64,000 nucleotides of DNA from contig CAWGOE010000004.1 of assembly GCA_963824215.1 (NCBI GenBank), positions 248,001 through 312,000 of the forward strand, in the 5' to 3' direction. Positions 7,392-15,319 of this stretch are shown here, in pieces (the first letter of the stretch is position 1; each line of letters opens with the position of its first letter). A model generated the notes under the pieces. It had not been told where the DNA came from and ran no database searches. It saw only the letters and a program-made list of their open reading frames with translations. The stretch comes from VRUE01 sp963824215. GTDB taxonomy: Bacteria; Actinomycetota; Thermoleophilia; Solirubrobacterales; 70-9. Both the position numbers and the translations under genes were made by a program.

Positions 7392-8320
7392 TGACGGACG
7401 ACGAGCGTAAAGACGTGGACGCGCAGGACGAGGAGTCGCAGGAGGCTCCAGAGGAGCCACAAGAGGCTCCGGCTCAGGACGAGGGCGATCAGGACGCGGG
7501 TCCTGTCGGCGCAGGGGACCCACCTCCCCCTGCGGTAGCTGAAGCTTCCTCGGGGGAGGTCCCCCCTACGCCGCCACCCGCGTCAGATGCGTCTGGTGAG
7601 GACAGTCAGGACGAGGCGCCGGTCGAGGAGAGTCAGGATGAGGTCCCCGCGGAGGAGTCAGCTGAGCCTCCCGTTGCTGAGCAGGAGGAGGTTGAGTCCG
7701 AGGCGCCTGTTGAGGAGGCTGAGGAGCCTAGGGCTGAGAAGAAGAAGGATGCGATTCCTGGGGCTGATCTGGAGCCGATTGCGGTTGAGACTGATGAGAG
7801 GCCGCTCAGTGCTGAGGAGAAGGCGCGGCGTGAGGCTGAGGAAGAGGAGGAGCGGGCGCGCGAAGCTGCGCTGACCGGCGACTCCGACGAGGAGGAGCAG
7901 CCCGCGACCCGGGCGCCGGCCAAGGTGGAGGGCGACACCCGCTTCCTGGCGACCGGCAAACGGAAGAACGCGATCGCCCGCGTAACCCTGCTCTCGGGCA
8001 GCGGCAAGATCGAGATCAACGGGCGCCCGATCGAGGAGTTCTTCCCGCGTCCCCTGCACCAGACGACCGCGCGCCAGCCGCTTGTGACCACCGGTTACGA
8101 GAGCAGCGTCGATGTGCGCGTCAGAGTTCACGGCGGCGGCATCAGCGGCCAGGCCGGAGCGGTCCGCCACGGCATCTCGCGGGCGCTGATTGAGGTCGAT
8201 CCCGAGCTTCGCGGTGAGCTCAAGAAACGTGGCTTCCTCACCCGCGACGCGCGCGCCAAGGAGCGCCGCAAGGCCGGGCTGAAGAAGGCCCGCAAGCGGC
8301 CGCAGTTCAGCAAGCGCTGA
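7391..8320 (+). CDS. rpsI: 30S ribosomal protein S9 (uS9) with very long acidic N-terminal extension
   Basis: From ATG 7391 the product is 309 residues, more than twice the usual 130-170. The uS9 core occupies the last 130 residues or so (DTRFLATGKRKNAIARV to the canonical end KRPQFSKR, whose C-terminal tail reaches the tRNA in the P site). The first 178 residues are Glu/Asp/Ala/Pro-rich and contain a 92-bp palindrome. A GTG at 7925 would give a core-only protein, but no stop interrupts the upstream 178 codons and the frame is tightly coupled to rplM, so the long form is preferred. Codon use in 7590-7850 (GCT, GTT, GAG-rich) differs from the core. Confidence 0.93.
   Translation: MTDDERKDVDAQDEESQEAPEEPQEAPAQDEGDQDAGPVGAGDPPPPAVAEASSGEVPPTPPPASDASGEDSQDEAPVEESQDEVPAEESAEPPVAEQEEVESEAPVEEAEEPRAEKKKDAIPGADLEPIAVETDERPLSAEEKARREAEEEEERAREAALTGDSDEEEQPATRAPAKVEGDTRFLATGKRKNAIARVTLLSGSGKIEINGRPIEEFFPRPLHQTTARQPLVTTGYESSVDVRVRVHGGGISGQAGAVRHGISRALIEVDPELRGELKKRGFLTRDARAKERRKAGLKKARKRPQFSKR
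7493..7584 (+). repeat. 92-bp palindromic element, copy in rpsI extension
   Basis: Outer arms GACGCGGGT (7493-7501) and ACCCGCGTC (7576-7584); middle CGGCG/CGCCG; inner arms ACCTCCCCC (7522-7530) and GGGGGAGGT (7552-7560). Same length, same phase and same order of parts as the guaA copy at 2017-2108, with both stems preserved by paired substitutions. Confidence 0.87.
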
Positions 8321-8330
8321 GCAGGCGGCT

Positions 8331-9683
8331 GTGAGCACGGAGCGCAAGCTCTTCGGAACCGATGGGGTCCGAGGGGAGGCTGGGACGTTCCTCACCGCAG
8401 AGCTGGCGCTTTCCCTGGGGCGAGCGGCAACCGCTTCCCTGGAGGCACCGCACCCGCAGGTGCTGATCGTCCGCGACACGCGCGAGTCGGGCCCGATGCT
8501 GGAAGCGGCGCTCGCCGCGGGGGTGGCGGAGGCCGGCGGCGACGCACTGCTCGGCGGCGTGCTGCCGACGCCCGCCGCGGCGATCCTCGTGCGCAAGCTC
8601 GGGCTCGACCTCGCCGTGGTCGTCTCCGCTTCCCATAACCCCTACCGCGACAACGGCATCAAGTTCTTCAGCTCGAACGGGACCAAGCTCGACGATGCGA
8701 CCGAGGCCGGGATTGAGGCGCTGCTTGGCGAGGGCGGTCGAGGTTTGGACCGCATAGCGGCTCAAACCTCGACCGCGCCCCCCAGGTTTGGCCACGTACG
8801 CGAGCTGAACGGCGGCGAGGAGGACTACCTGCGCGCTCTCGAGGCCGCCTTCCCGCTCGACCTGTCCGGGGTCAAGGTGGCGCTCGACTGCGCCAACGGC
8901 GCCACCCACCGCGTCGCCCCGGCGATCTTCGAGCGCCTTGGCGCCGAGGTCGAGGCCGTCGGCGTCGAGCCCGACGGGCGCAACATCAACGACGGCTGTG
9001 GCTCCACCCACCTCGACCACCTCGCTGGTCACATCGCCTCCACCGGCGCCACCGTCGGCTTCGCTTTCGACGGCGACGGCGACCGGGTGCTCGCGGTCGA
9101 CGGTAGCGGTCGCGCCCACGACGGCGACGAGCTGATCGCGCTGCTGGCGCGAGGCCAGGCGGCGCGCGGCGAGCTGGGCGGCGGCGTCGCCGTGACCGTG
9201 ATGAGCAACTACGGCTTCCACCAGGCGATGGAGGCGGCGGGTATCGAGGTCGCCGTGACCAAGGTCGGCGATCGCTATGTCCTCGACGAGCTGCGCGAGC
9301 GCGGCTGGGCCCTGGGCGGTGAGCAGTCGGGCCACATCATCAACACCGGCTTTGCGGCCACCGGCGACGGGATCGCGGCGGCTCTGATGACGATGCAGGA
9401 GCTCGGCGGTAACGATCTCGCCGCCGTCGAGGCGATGGAGAAGCTGCCGCAGACGCTGGTCAACGTCGAGGTCGCCGACCGCGAGGCGATCGCCGGCGCC
9501 GAGGCGGTCTGGGAGGCGGTCGAGCGGGAGGGCGCCGAGCTCGAGGGCCGCGGCCGCGTCCTCCTGCGGCCATCCGGCACCGAGCCCCTCGTCCGCGTCA
9601 TGGCCGAGGCGCCGAGCGCCGAGGAGGCGGACGCGGTTTGCCAGCGCCTTGCCGACCTGGTTCGGCAGGAGCTGGGCGGCTGA
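8331..9683 (+). CDS. glmM: Phosphoglucosamine mutase
   Basis: Interconverts glucosamine 6-phosphate and 1-phosphate on the way to UDP-GlcNAc. 450 residues, the family length. The start FGTDGVRG, the phosphoserine loop VSASHNPYRDNGIKFF, the magnesium loop DGDGDR and the sugar-phosphate loop (GEQSGH) are all present, as is the C-terminal RPSGTEPLVRVM. It starts with GTG 8331, 10 nt after rpsI, so it may belong to the ribosomal operon. A perfect 14-bp-stem palindrome is inserted in frame between the first and second domains (8734-8776). Confidence 0.96.
   Translation: MSTERKLFGTDGVRGEAGTFLTAELALSLGRAATASLEAPHPQVLIVRDTRESGPMLEAALAAGVAEAGGDALLGGVLPTPAAAILVRKLGLDLAVVVSASHNPYRDNGIKFFSSNGTKLDDATEAGIEALLGEGGRGLDRIAAQTSTAPPRFGHVRELNGGEEDYLRALEAAFPLDLSGVKVALDCANGATHRVAPAIFERLGAEVEAVGVEPDGRNINDGCGSTHLDHLAGHIASTGATVGFAFDGDGDRVLAVDGSGRAHDGDELIALLARGQAARGELGGGVAVTVMSNYGFHQAMEAAGIEVAVTKVGDRYVLDELRERGWALGGEQSGHIINTGFAATGDGIAAALMTMQELGGNDLAAVEAMEKLPQTLVNVEVADREAIAGAEAVWEAVEREGAELEGRGRVLLRPSGTEPLVRVMAEAPSAEEADAVCQRLADLVRQELGG
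8734..8776 (+). repeat. 43-bp palindrome inserted in the glmM reading frame
   Basis: GCGGTCGAGGTTTG (8734-8747) and CAAACCTCGACCGC (8763-8776) pair perfectly, with an inner CCGC-ata-GCGG hairpin. It encodes residues of the loop before FGHVREL, where GlmM homologues are variable. The unit AGGTTTGG recurs just downstream (8783-8790). Confidence 0.8.
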
Positions 9684-9697
9684 CGGTTCGCGAACCG
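9684..9697. terminator. Short palindrome after glmM
   Basis: CGGTTCGCGAACCG is a perfect 14-bp palindrome one base after the glmM stop codon, followed by ATTTCTCC. It could be a weak terminator or processing hairpin in the 42-nt gap before the sigma factor gene. Confidence 0.35.
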
Positions 9698-9725
9698 ATT
9701 TCTCCCCAGCGGGCAATAGCTCTTA

Positions 9726-10322
9726 GTGGAGCGTCCAGCCTGCGATAGCGACGCCATCTCGGCGTCCGCCGCAACTCCAGCCGACTTCGGGGCCATCTTC
9801 GATCGTCATTTCGATGCCGTTCACGCCTACCTGCAGCGACGGATCGGCCCGGACCTCGCCGACGAGCTTGCCGCCGAGACCTTCCTGATCGCTTTCGACA
9901 GCCGCGCTCGCTATGACGCTTCGCGACCCGACGCCCGGCCCTGGCTCTTCGGCATCGCGACCAATCTCCTCCATCGCCACCACCGTGACGAGTTGCGCCA
10001 GCTGCGGGCCTATGCGAAGAGCGCCGCCGACCCGATCCTCGATGCGTTCGACGGGGTCGACGCCCGGGTCGACGCCTCCAGCGTTCGGCGGGAGCTGGTC
10101 GATGCCCTCGCCGACGTTCCGCCGGAGGAGCTGGACGCTCTCCTGCTTTTCGCCTGGGCCGATTTCTCCTACACCGAGATCGGCGAGGCGCTCGAGGTTC
10201 CGATCGGCACGGTGCGCTCGCGGCTCTCGCGTGCCCGGTCTCGCATCCGGGCCGCGCTCGAGGCCGAGCCGGCTCGAACCGGCGCCAATCAATCCGCGAC
10301 GAGGGAGGTCACCGATGAATGA
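9726..10322 (+). CDS. ECF-type RNA polymerase sigma factor
   Basis: 198 residues from GTG 9726. Region 2 reads FDAVHAYLQRR...LAAETFLIAF with the conserved ARPWLFGIATNLLHRHHR, and region 4 is the helix-turn-helix SYTEIGEALEVPIGTVRSRLSRARSRIR. It directs RNA polymerase to a stress or envelope regulon. The next gene overlaps it by 8 nt and encodes a membrane-anchored CU044_5270-like protein, an arrangement often seen for this kind of sigma factor, so the partner may be its anti-sigma factor or sensor. Confidence 0.92.
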   Translation: MERPACDSDAISASAATPADFGAIFDRHFDAVHAYLQRRIGPDLADELAAETFLIAFDSRARYDASRPDARPWLFGIATNLLHRHHRDELRQLRAYAKSAADPILDAFDGVDARVDASSVRRELVDALADVPPEELDALLLFAWADFSYTEIGEALEVPIGTVRSRLSRARSRIRAALEAEPARTGANQSATREVTDE

Positions 10323-11649
10323 GATTGAGCTCCTCCGGCAGCTGCGTGCCGGGCTCCCGCCGGCTAGGCCCGAGAAGCGCGCGGCGGCGCGAGCGGCGCT
10401 GATGACGAGGATCGAGAGCGTGGGGCGGCCCGCCCGCCCTCACGCGACGCGCCTTTGGCGCCGCCCGAGACTGACGTTCGTCGCCGCCGGGGTCGCCCTT
10501 GCAGCGCTTTTAATCGCCCTGCCGGTCGGCCTCTTCGGAGGGGGCGGAAAGGTGCAGCCGGCCGCCGCCGAGGTTCTGCGCGCGACCGCTGAGGTTGCGG
10601 CGGAGCAGGAGCCAGTGGCGCCGGGGCGGGGCCAGTACCTCTACACGCGCTCGAAAGACGCCTACCTGCGCGCTTTCGCGTACAGCCCCGGGTGCGGCCG
10701 CTTCTGCGACGCGAGTGAGACGTGGAGCCTCCTCGTCCCCAGCGTGCGGGAGTCATGGGTCTCCTTCGACGACTCCCTCCGCGGCCGGGTACGGACGGTC
10801 TCGGGCAAGCCGAGGTTCGTCTCCGCCGATCAACGCGCCGGCTGGGTGGCCGCCGGCTCACCGCCGATATCCCGCCCTGGGCGGATCGAAGACAGCGCGG
10901 TCTCGGGCAGCGGCATGCCCTTCGACCCCGCGGAGCTGCCCACCGATCCCGCGGCGCTGCGCGAGATGCTCGAAGCGCGGGAGATCCCAGGGATCGGCGG
11001 ACCGCCCGGCGAAGCCGAGACCTTCGTCCTGATCGGCGACATGCTGCGCGGTACCTACCTGCCCTCCGCGCTGCGAGCGGCGATCTATGAGCTGACGGCG
11101 GAACTGCCCAAGGTGGAGCTTCTTGGCGAGGTCGAGGACCCGATCGGCCGGGCCGGCATTGGGATCGCCTTCACCGACGAGAGGCGGGGGACCAGGCACG
11201 AACTGATCTTCGACCCCGAGACCTCGGTGCTGCTGGCCGAGCGGGACTCCCTCGCCCGCCCTGGGGGGGCGTACGGCTTCGAGGCTCCGCTGGGCACCAC
11301 GGTCGGCTATGCCGCCTACCTGGAATCGAAGGTCGTCGACTCGGTCGGAGAGAGACCGCCGGCGGGAGCGGGGAAGCTCGACATGAGCGTCGGCTGCTAT
11401 GAGGCGGCCTCCTTCTATACCGACACGACGATCGTGCGTGGGGTCGACCCGATTACCGTCTGTGCCCAGCAATGGTACGACCGCCTCAGGCGACTCGAAC
11501 GCGAAAGCAGGATCGAGCCGCGTGCCCACCGCTCAGCTCCGTCCCTGGTCGCCTGTGCCTACGAGGGCTCTTCGGCGGCTCACGTCTTCCCGGGCGCCGG
11601 TCCGGCTGTCTGCCGCCGCCTCGGCCTCGTGCCGTGGCGGGGCTGGTAG
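10315..11649 (+). CDS. CU044_5270-family-like protein, probable sigma-associated membrane protein
   Basis: 444 residues. The N-terminal cytoplasmic part begins MNEIELLRQLRAGLPPARPE and carries a short basic segment, one membrane helix lies at about 55-78 (FVAAGVALAALLIALPVG), and a large extracellular domain follows. The start and layout resemble the CU044_5270 family found behind ECF sigma factors in actinobacteria. The start ATG 10315 was chosen because it lies 8 nt inside the sigma gene and fits that N-terminus; a longer upstream frame is only the shadow of the sigma gene. Likely role: sequestering or tuning the sigma factor. No classical zinc anti-sigma motif is seen. Confidence 0.7.
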   Translation: MNEIELLRQLRAGLPPARPEKRAAARAALMTRIESVGRPARPHATRLWRRPRLTFVAAGVALAALLIALPVGLFGGGGKVQPAAAEVLRATAEVAAEQEPVAPGRGQYLYTRSKDAYLRAFAYSPGCGRFCDASETWSLLVPSVRESWVSFDDSLRGRVRTVSGKPRFVSADQRAGWVAAGSPPISRPGRIEDSAVSGSGMPFDPAELPTDPAALREMLEAREIPGIGGPPGEAETFVLIGDMLRGTYLPSALRAAIYELTAELPKVELLGEVEDPIGRAGIGIAFTDERRGTRHELIFDPETSVLLAERDSLARPGGAYGFEAPLGTTVGYAAYLESKVVDSVGERPPAGAGKLDMSVGCYEAASFYTDTTIVRGVDPITVCAQQWYDRLRRLERESRIEPRAHRSAPSLVACAYEGSSAAHVFPGAGPAVCRRLGLVPWRGW

Positions 11650-11738
11650 GCGCAGCCCACGACTCGGCGCAAGCGCGCGGCCGCTTGGCCGCGGGGGATC
11701 CGGGCAAGTCCCTCCGCCCTCTACTCTGTCTCGCCTCC

Positions 11739-13595
11739 ATGTGCGGAATAGTCGGATACGTCGGGGGGCGCCCCTGCCGCGACCTCCTGGTCGCCGGCCT
11801 CGAGAAGCTCGAATACCGCGGCTACGACTCGGCCGGGGTCTCGGTGATCGAGGATGGTCGCGTCGACAGCGTGCGCGCGGTCGGCAATCTCGCCAACCTG
11901 CGCGCGGCGATGGACGAGGAGGAGGGGGGAGGTGGCGTCGCAGTCGCCGCTGCGCCAGCGACGACCGGTGTCGCCCACACCCGTTGGGCGACCCACGGCC
12001 GGGTCACCGAGGAGAACGCCCACCCGCACAGCGACACCAGCGACCGCGTCCACATCGTGCTCAACGGCATCGTCGAGAACCACGCCAAGCTGCGTGCCCA
12101 GCTCGAGTCCGAAGGACAGGAATTCAGCTCCGAAACGGACGCCGAGGTCGTCGCCCACCTGATCGCCAGCCACTTCGACGGCGACCTGGCCGCTGCCGTC
12201 CGCGCCGCCTTCGCCGAGCTTCGCGGTCACTACGCCTTTGTCGCCATGCACGCCGACCGCCCCGAGCTGCTGGTCGGGGCGCGCAAGGAGTGCCCACTGG
12301 TGGCCGGCGTCGGCGAGGGCGAGAGCTTCCTTGCCTCGGCGATCCCCGCTTTCCTCGCCCAGACGCGGATGGCGGTTGCGATCGAGAACGACGAGATCGT
12401 CACGATCGACGCCTCCGGCGTGACGATCACCGACGCTGAGGGCAATCCGGTCGAGCGCGAGGCCGAAGAGATCGACTGGGACGAGGCCGCCGCCGAGAAG
12501 GGCGGATACGAGACCTTCATGCTGAAGGAGATTCACGAACAGGCCGACTCGGTCGCCGAAACGATCGCCGACCGCATGCCGGGGGACGACGGCGTCGATC
12601 TCTCCGAGCTTGGCTTGGACGACGAGTTCCTGCGCGGCCTGCGGCGGATCGTGATCGTCGCCTGCGGCACCTCCTACCACGCCGGCCTGGTCGGTCGCTA
12701 CGCGATCGAGGAGTGGGCACGGGTGCCGGTGGAGATGGACGTCGCCTCCGAGTACCGCTACCGCAACCCAGTCGTCGGCGAGGACGATCTGGTGATCGGC
12801 ATCACCCAGTCGGGCGAGACCGCCGACACGCTGGCCGCGATGCGCCTTGCGCGCGAGCGCGGCGCCACGGTGCTGGCGGTCACCAACATCATGGGCAGCC
12901 AGGCGACCCGCGACGCCGACGCCGTGCTCTACACCCGCAGCGGCGTCGAGGTCAGCGTCGCCGCGACTAAGACCTTCGTCGCCCAGGTTGCGGCGATGTA
13001 TCTGATCGGCCTCTGGCTCGCGGAGCTGCGCGGGACGCTGCCGGCCGAGCGCCTGGCCGAGCTGGTTGCCGAGATGAAGTCGCTGCCGTCGAAGGTCGAG
13101 ACGACGCTTGCCCGTTCTGAGGAGGTGGTCGCCAAGGTTGCCGCAAAGCACGCCGAGCAACAGTTCTTCCTCTACCTGGGCCGCCACATCGGCCTGCCGG
13201 TCTGCCTCGAGGGAGCGCTGAAGCTGAAGGAGATCTCCTACATCCCGACTGACGCCTACGCCGCCGGCGAGATGAAGCACGGTCCGATCGCCCTGCTCGA
13301 CGAGTCGACCCCGGTCGTCTGCGTGGCGACGACGAGCCCGGTGCTCGACAAGGTGCTCTCCAACGTCGAAGAGGTGCGGGCGCGCGGCGCCGACACGATC
13401 GCGATCGCAACCGCGGGCGACACGAAGGTTGCCGCGGTAGCCGACGAGACGATCGAGGTGGCCGAGAGCGACTGGATCCTGCAGCCGATCCTGGCAATCC
13501 TGCCCCTGCAGCTGCTCGCCTACAACATCGCTCGCGCCCGCGGGCTCAACGTCGACCAACCCCGCAATTTGGCCAAGACCGTCACGGTCGAGTGA
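11739..13595 (+). CDS. glmS: Glutamine-fructose-6-phosphate aminotransferase (isomerising)
   Basis: 618 residues. It starts MCGIVGYVGG, which fixes the start because Cys-2 becomes the N-terminal nucleophile of the glutaminase domain. Two SIS domains follow for sugar isomerisation, with CGTSYHAGL and ITQSGETADT, and SVAATKTF plus the C-terminal NVDQPRNLAKTVTVE are canonical. It makes glucosamine 6-phosphate, the substrate of GlmM encoded 2 kb upstream. Some frame extends 5' of the ATG but has no homology to the family. No glmS ribozyme-like region is apparent in the 89-nt gap. Confidence 0.97.
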   Translation: MCGIVGYVGGRPCRDLLVAGLEKLEYRGYDSAGVSVIEDGRVDSVRAVGNLANLRAAMDEEEGGGGVAVAAAPATTGVAHTRWATHGRVTEENAHPHSDTSDRVHIVLNGIVENHAKLRAQLESEGQEFSSETDAEVVAHLIASHFDGDLAAAVRAAFAELRGHYAFVAMHADRPELLVGARKECPLVAGVGEGESFLASAIPAFLAQTRMAVAIENDEIVTIDASGVTITDAEGNPVEREAEEIDWDEAAAEKGGYETFMLKEIHEQADSVAETIADRMPGDDGVDLSELGLDDEFLRGLRRIVIVACGTSYHAGLVGRYAIEEWARVPVEMDVASEYRYRNPVVGEDDLVIGITQSGETADTLAAMRLARERGATVLAVTNIMGSQATRDADAVLYTRSGVEVSVAATKTFVAQVAAMYLIGLWLAELRGTLPAERLAELVAEMKSLPSKVETTLARSEEVVAKVAAKHAEQQFFLYLGRHIGLPVCLEGALKLKEISYIPTDAYAAGEMKHGPIALLDESTPVVCVATTSPVLDKVLSNVEEVRARGADTIAIATAGDTKVAAVADETIEVAESDWILQPILAILPLQLLAYNIARARGLNVDQPRNLAKTVTVE

Positions 13596-13599
13596 CGCT

Positions 13600-15183
13600 G
13601 TGAGTAGGATGCCGGGCCGCATGAGGCCCCGTCCCCTTCTCGCCGCGCTTGTCGTGGCCGCGCTGATTGCCATCCTTGCCGGTTGCGGTGACGGTGGTTC
13701 CTCGGGCTCCGAGGTTGCCGAGCTGGCGCCGCCGCGCACGCCGGTCTTCGTCGAAGGTGTGCTGCGCCCGAGCGGCGAGCTGAAGTCGAACACCGAGGCG
13801 GCCGCGGAGCGGATCGCCGGCATCGACAACCTCGGCGATTTCGTCGTCTCCGAGCTGGAAAGCTCGGCACAGGACGATGGCGATCCGGTCGACTTCGACG
13901 TGGAAATCGAGCCCTGGCTGGGCGAGCGGGCCGCCGTCTTCTTCGAGCGGCTCGAGGACGACGAGTTGACCGAACTCGGCATCGTCGTCGAATCGACCGA
14001 CCCCGACGCGACGCAGGAATTCATCGACACCCAGGTGAAGGAGAGCGATGAGCCGTACCGCTCGGGCGCCTACGAAGGGATCGACTACCAGGTCGGCGGC
14101 GATGAAGACAACGCGATCGGCGTGGTTGGTGACTTCCTTCTCATCGCCGACGACGAGAAGGTCTTTGCGGACGCAGTCGATGCTTCTGAAGGCGACTCGC
14201 TCGCCGCCGAAGACACCTTCAGCGAGGCGATCTCAGCGGCCTCCGACGGCAGCCTCGCCGACGTCTACGTCGACGTCGGCCGCCTGATCGACCAGTCGGG
14301 CGGGCAGATCGATCCACAGGCGCGCCAGATTCTGCAGAACGCCGGCATCGACCCCAGCGAAGCGACGGCTGTCGCCAGCGTCGTGCCGGGCTCCGATCAG
14401 ATCGCAATCGAATTCAGCAGCGACCTCGCCGGCCAGGAGGCGCCGACCGGAGAGGCGTCCGAGCTGCTCGGCTCGCTGCCCGGCAACGCCTTCGCCGGCT
14501 TCGCGGTCTCGGGCTTTGGCGAGCAGGTGGATGAAGCGATCGACAGTCTCGACAAAGAAGGCATTCCGGATGCAGTTCCGCCAAACCAGCTGAAGAAAGG
14601 CCTGAAGGAACTCGGCATCGACCTCGAAGCTCTCTCCAGCTCTCTTCAGGACGCCGGCGTCTTCGCCGTCGGCAACAGCGAGAGCAGCCTCGGCGGCGCC
14701 CTGGTGCTGACGACGACGGGCTCGGGGGCAACTGAGACGATCGCCAACATCGCCGACCTGTTGCGCGGCGTCCAGGTCGAGGGGGTCACGCCGCTGAAGG
14801 GCAAGTACAGCGGCTTCTCGATCCGTGACCAGGAGGACTTGGGCGACAAGCCGCTGGTGGTTGCGGCCAAGGAGGGCCGGATCGCGATCGGCTACGGCCT
14901 GCCGGCGACGCTGAGCGGCCTGCTGGCCGGCGCCGCGAGCGAGGGCAAGACCCTCTCGGAGAACCCCGTCTACGACGATGCGGTCTCGGCCCTTGGTGAC
15001 ACGCCGATCGCCGGCTTCGCCGATGGCCCCGCCGCCCTGCGCCTCGCCGATTCGCTGATCCCCGCTGACGACGACGATTTCGAGGGCGCGAAGAAATACC
15101 TGAAGAGCATCCGCTTCCTCGCTCTCGGCTCCGTTACCCAGGACGACCTGGCGACGGCAAAGCTGATCGTCGGCCTGAAGTAG
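13600..15183 (+). CDS. DUF3352-type secreted lipoprotein
   Basis: 527 residues. An N-terminal signal segment ends in a lipobox (LAGC, cysteine near residue 29), then an acidic extracellular region with two similar halves, each with DVYVDVGRL- or GGALVLTT-like strands. It resembles the DUF3352 family of actinobacteria, whose function is unknown. GTG 13600 is given as start; ATG 13609 and ATG 13621 are equally possible and would keep the signal peptide. It follows glmS by 4 nt and may be cotranscribed. Confidence 0.72.
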   Translation: MSRMPGRMRPRPLLAALVVAALIAILAGCGDGGSSGSEVAELAPPRTPVFVEGVLRPSGELKSNTEAAAERIAGIDNLGDFVVSELESSAQDDGDPVDFDVEIEPWLGERAAVFFERLEDDELTELGIVVESTDPDATQEFIDTQVKESDEPYRSGAYEGIDYQVGGDEDNAIGVVGDFLLIADDEKVFADAVDASEGDSLAAEDTFSEAISAASDGSLADVYVDVGRLIDQSGGQIDPQARQILQNAGIDPSEATAVASVVPGSDQIAIEFSSDLAGQEAPTGEASELLGSLPGNAFAGFAVSGFGEQVDEAIDSLDKEGIPDAVPPNQLKKGLKELGIDLEALSSSLQDAGVFAVGNSESSLGGALVLTTTGSGATETIANIADLLRGVQVEGVTPLKGKYSGFSIRDQEDLGDKPLVVAAKEGRIAIGYGLPATLSGLLAGAASEGKTLSENPVYDDAVSALGDTPIAGFADGPAALRLADSLIPADDDDFEGAKKYLKSIRFLALGSVTQDDLATAKLIVGLK

Positions 15184-15199
15184 CCCTTCTCATGCCCCT

Positions 15200-15310
15200 T
15201 GCCGCCGGCCGTCAGGCTCGGCGACCGAATGATGCTAATTATGCACCATTTAAAGGTTGATTTGATAATATCATTCTCAGTATTGATAGAATCCTAATAT
15301 CACAAGGAAG
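15200..15310 (+). promoter_or_regulatory. AT-rich leader upstream of the Fic gene
   Basis: About 85 bases (15225-15303) are strikingly AT-rich compared with the GC-rich surroundings, with runs such as TAATTATGCACCATTTAAA and ATTGATAGAATCCTAATATC. It probably holds the promoter of the Fic gene and suggests that gene came by transfer. AAGGAAG (15304-15310) is the likely ribosome-binding site. Confidence 0.5.
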
Positions 15311-15319
15311 TTGGCAGCC

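Noticed and set aside
9913..10314. Long frame upstream of the CU044_5270-like start
   Set aside because: It is the alternate frame of the sigma factor gene; the family N-terminus begins at ATG 10315.
11472..11738. In-frame extension of glmS upstream of MCGIVGY
   Set aside because: Cys-2 must become the N-terminal residue for the glutaminase to work, so the start is at 11739.
11721..14030. Reverse-strand 769-codon frame across glmS and the DUF3352 gene
   Set aside because: Antisense shadow of two well-supported forward genes; composition is typical of complementary codon bias.
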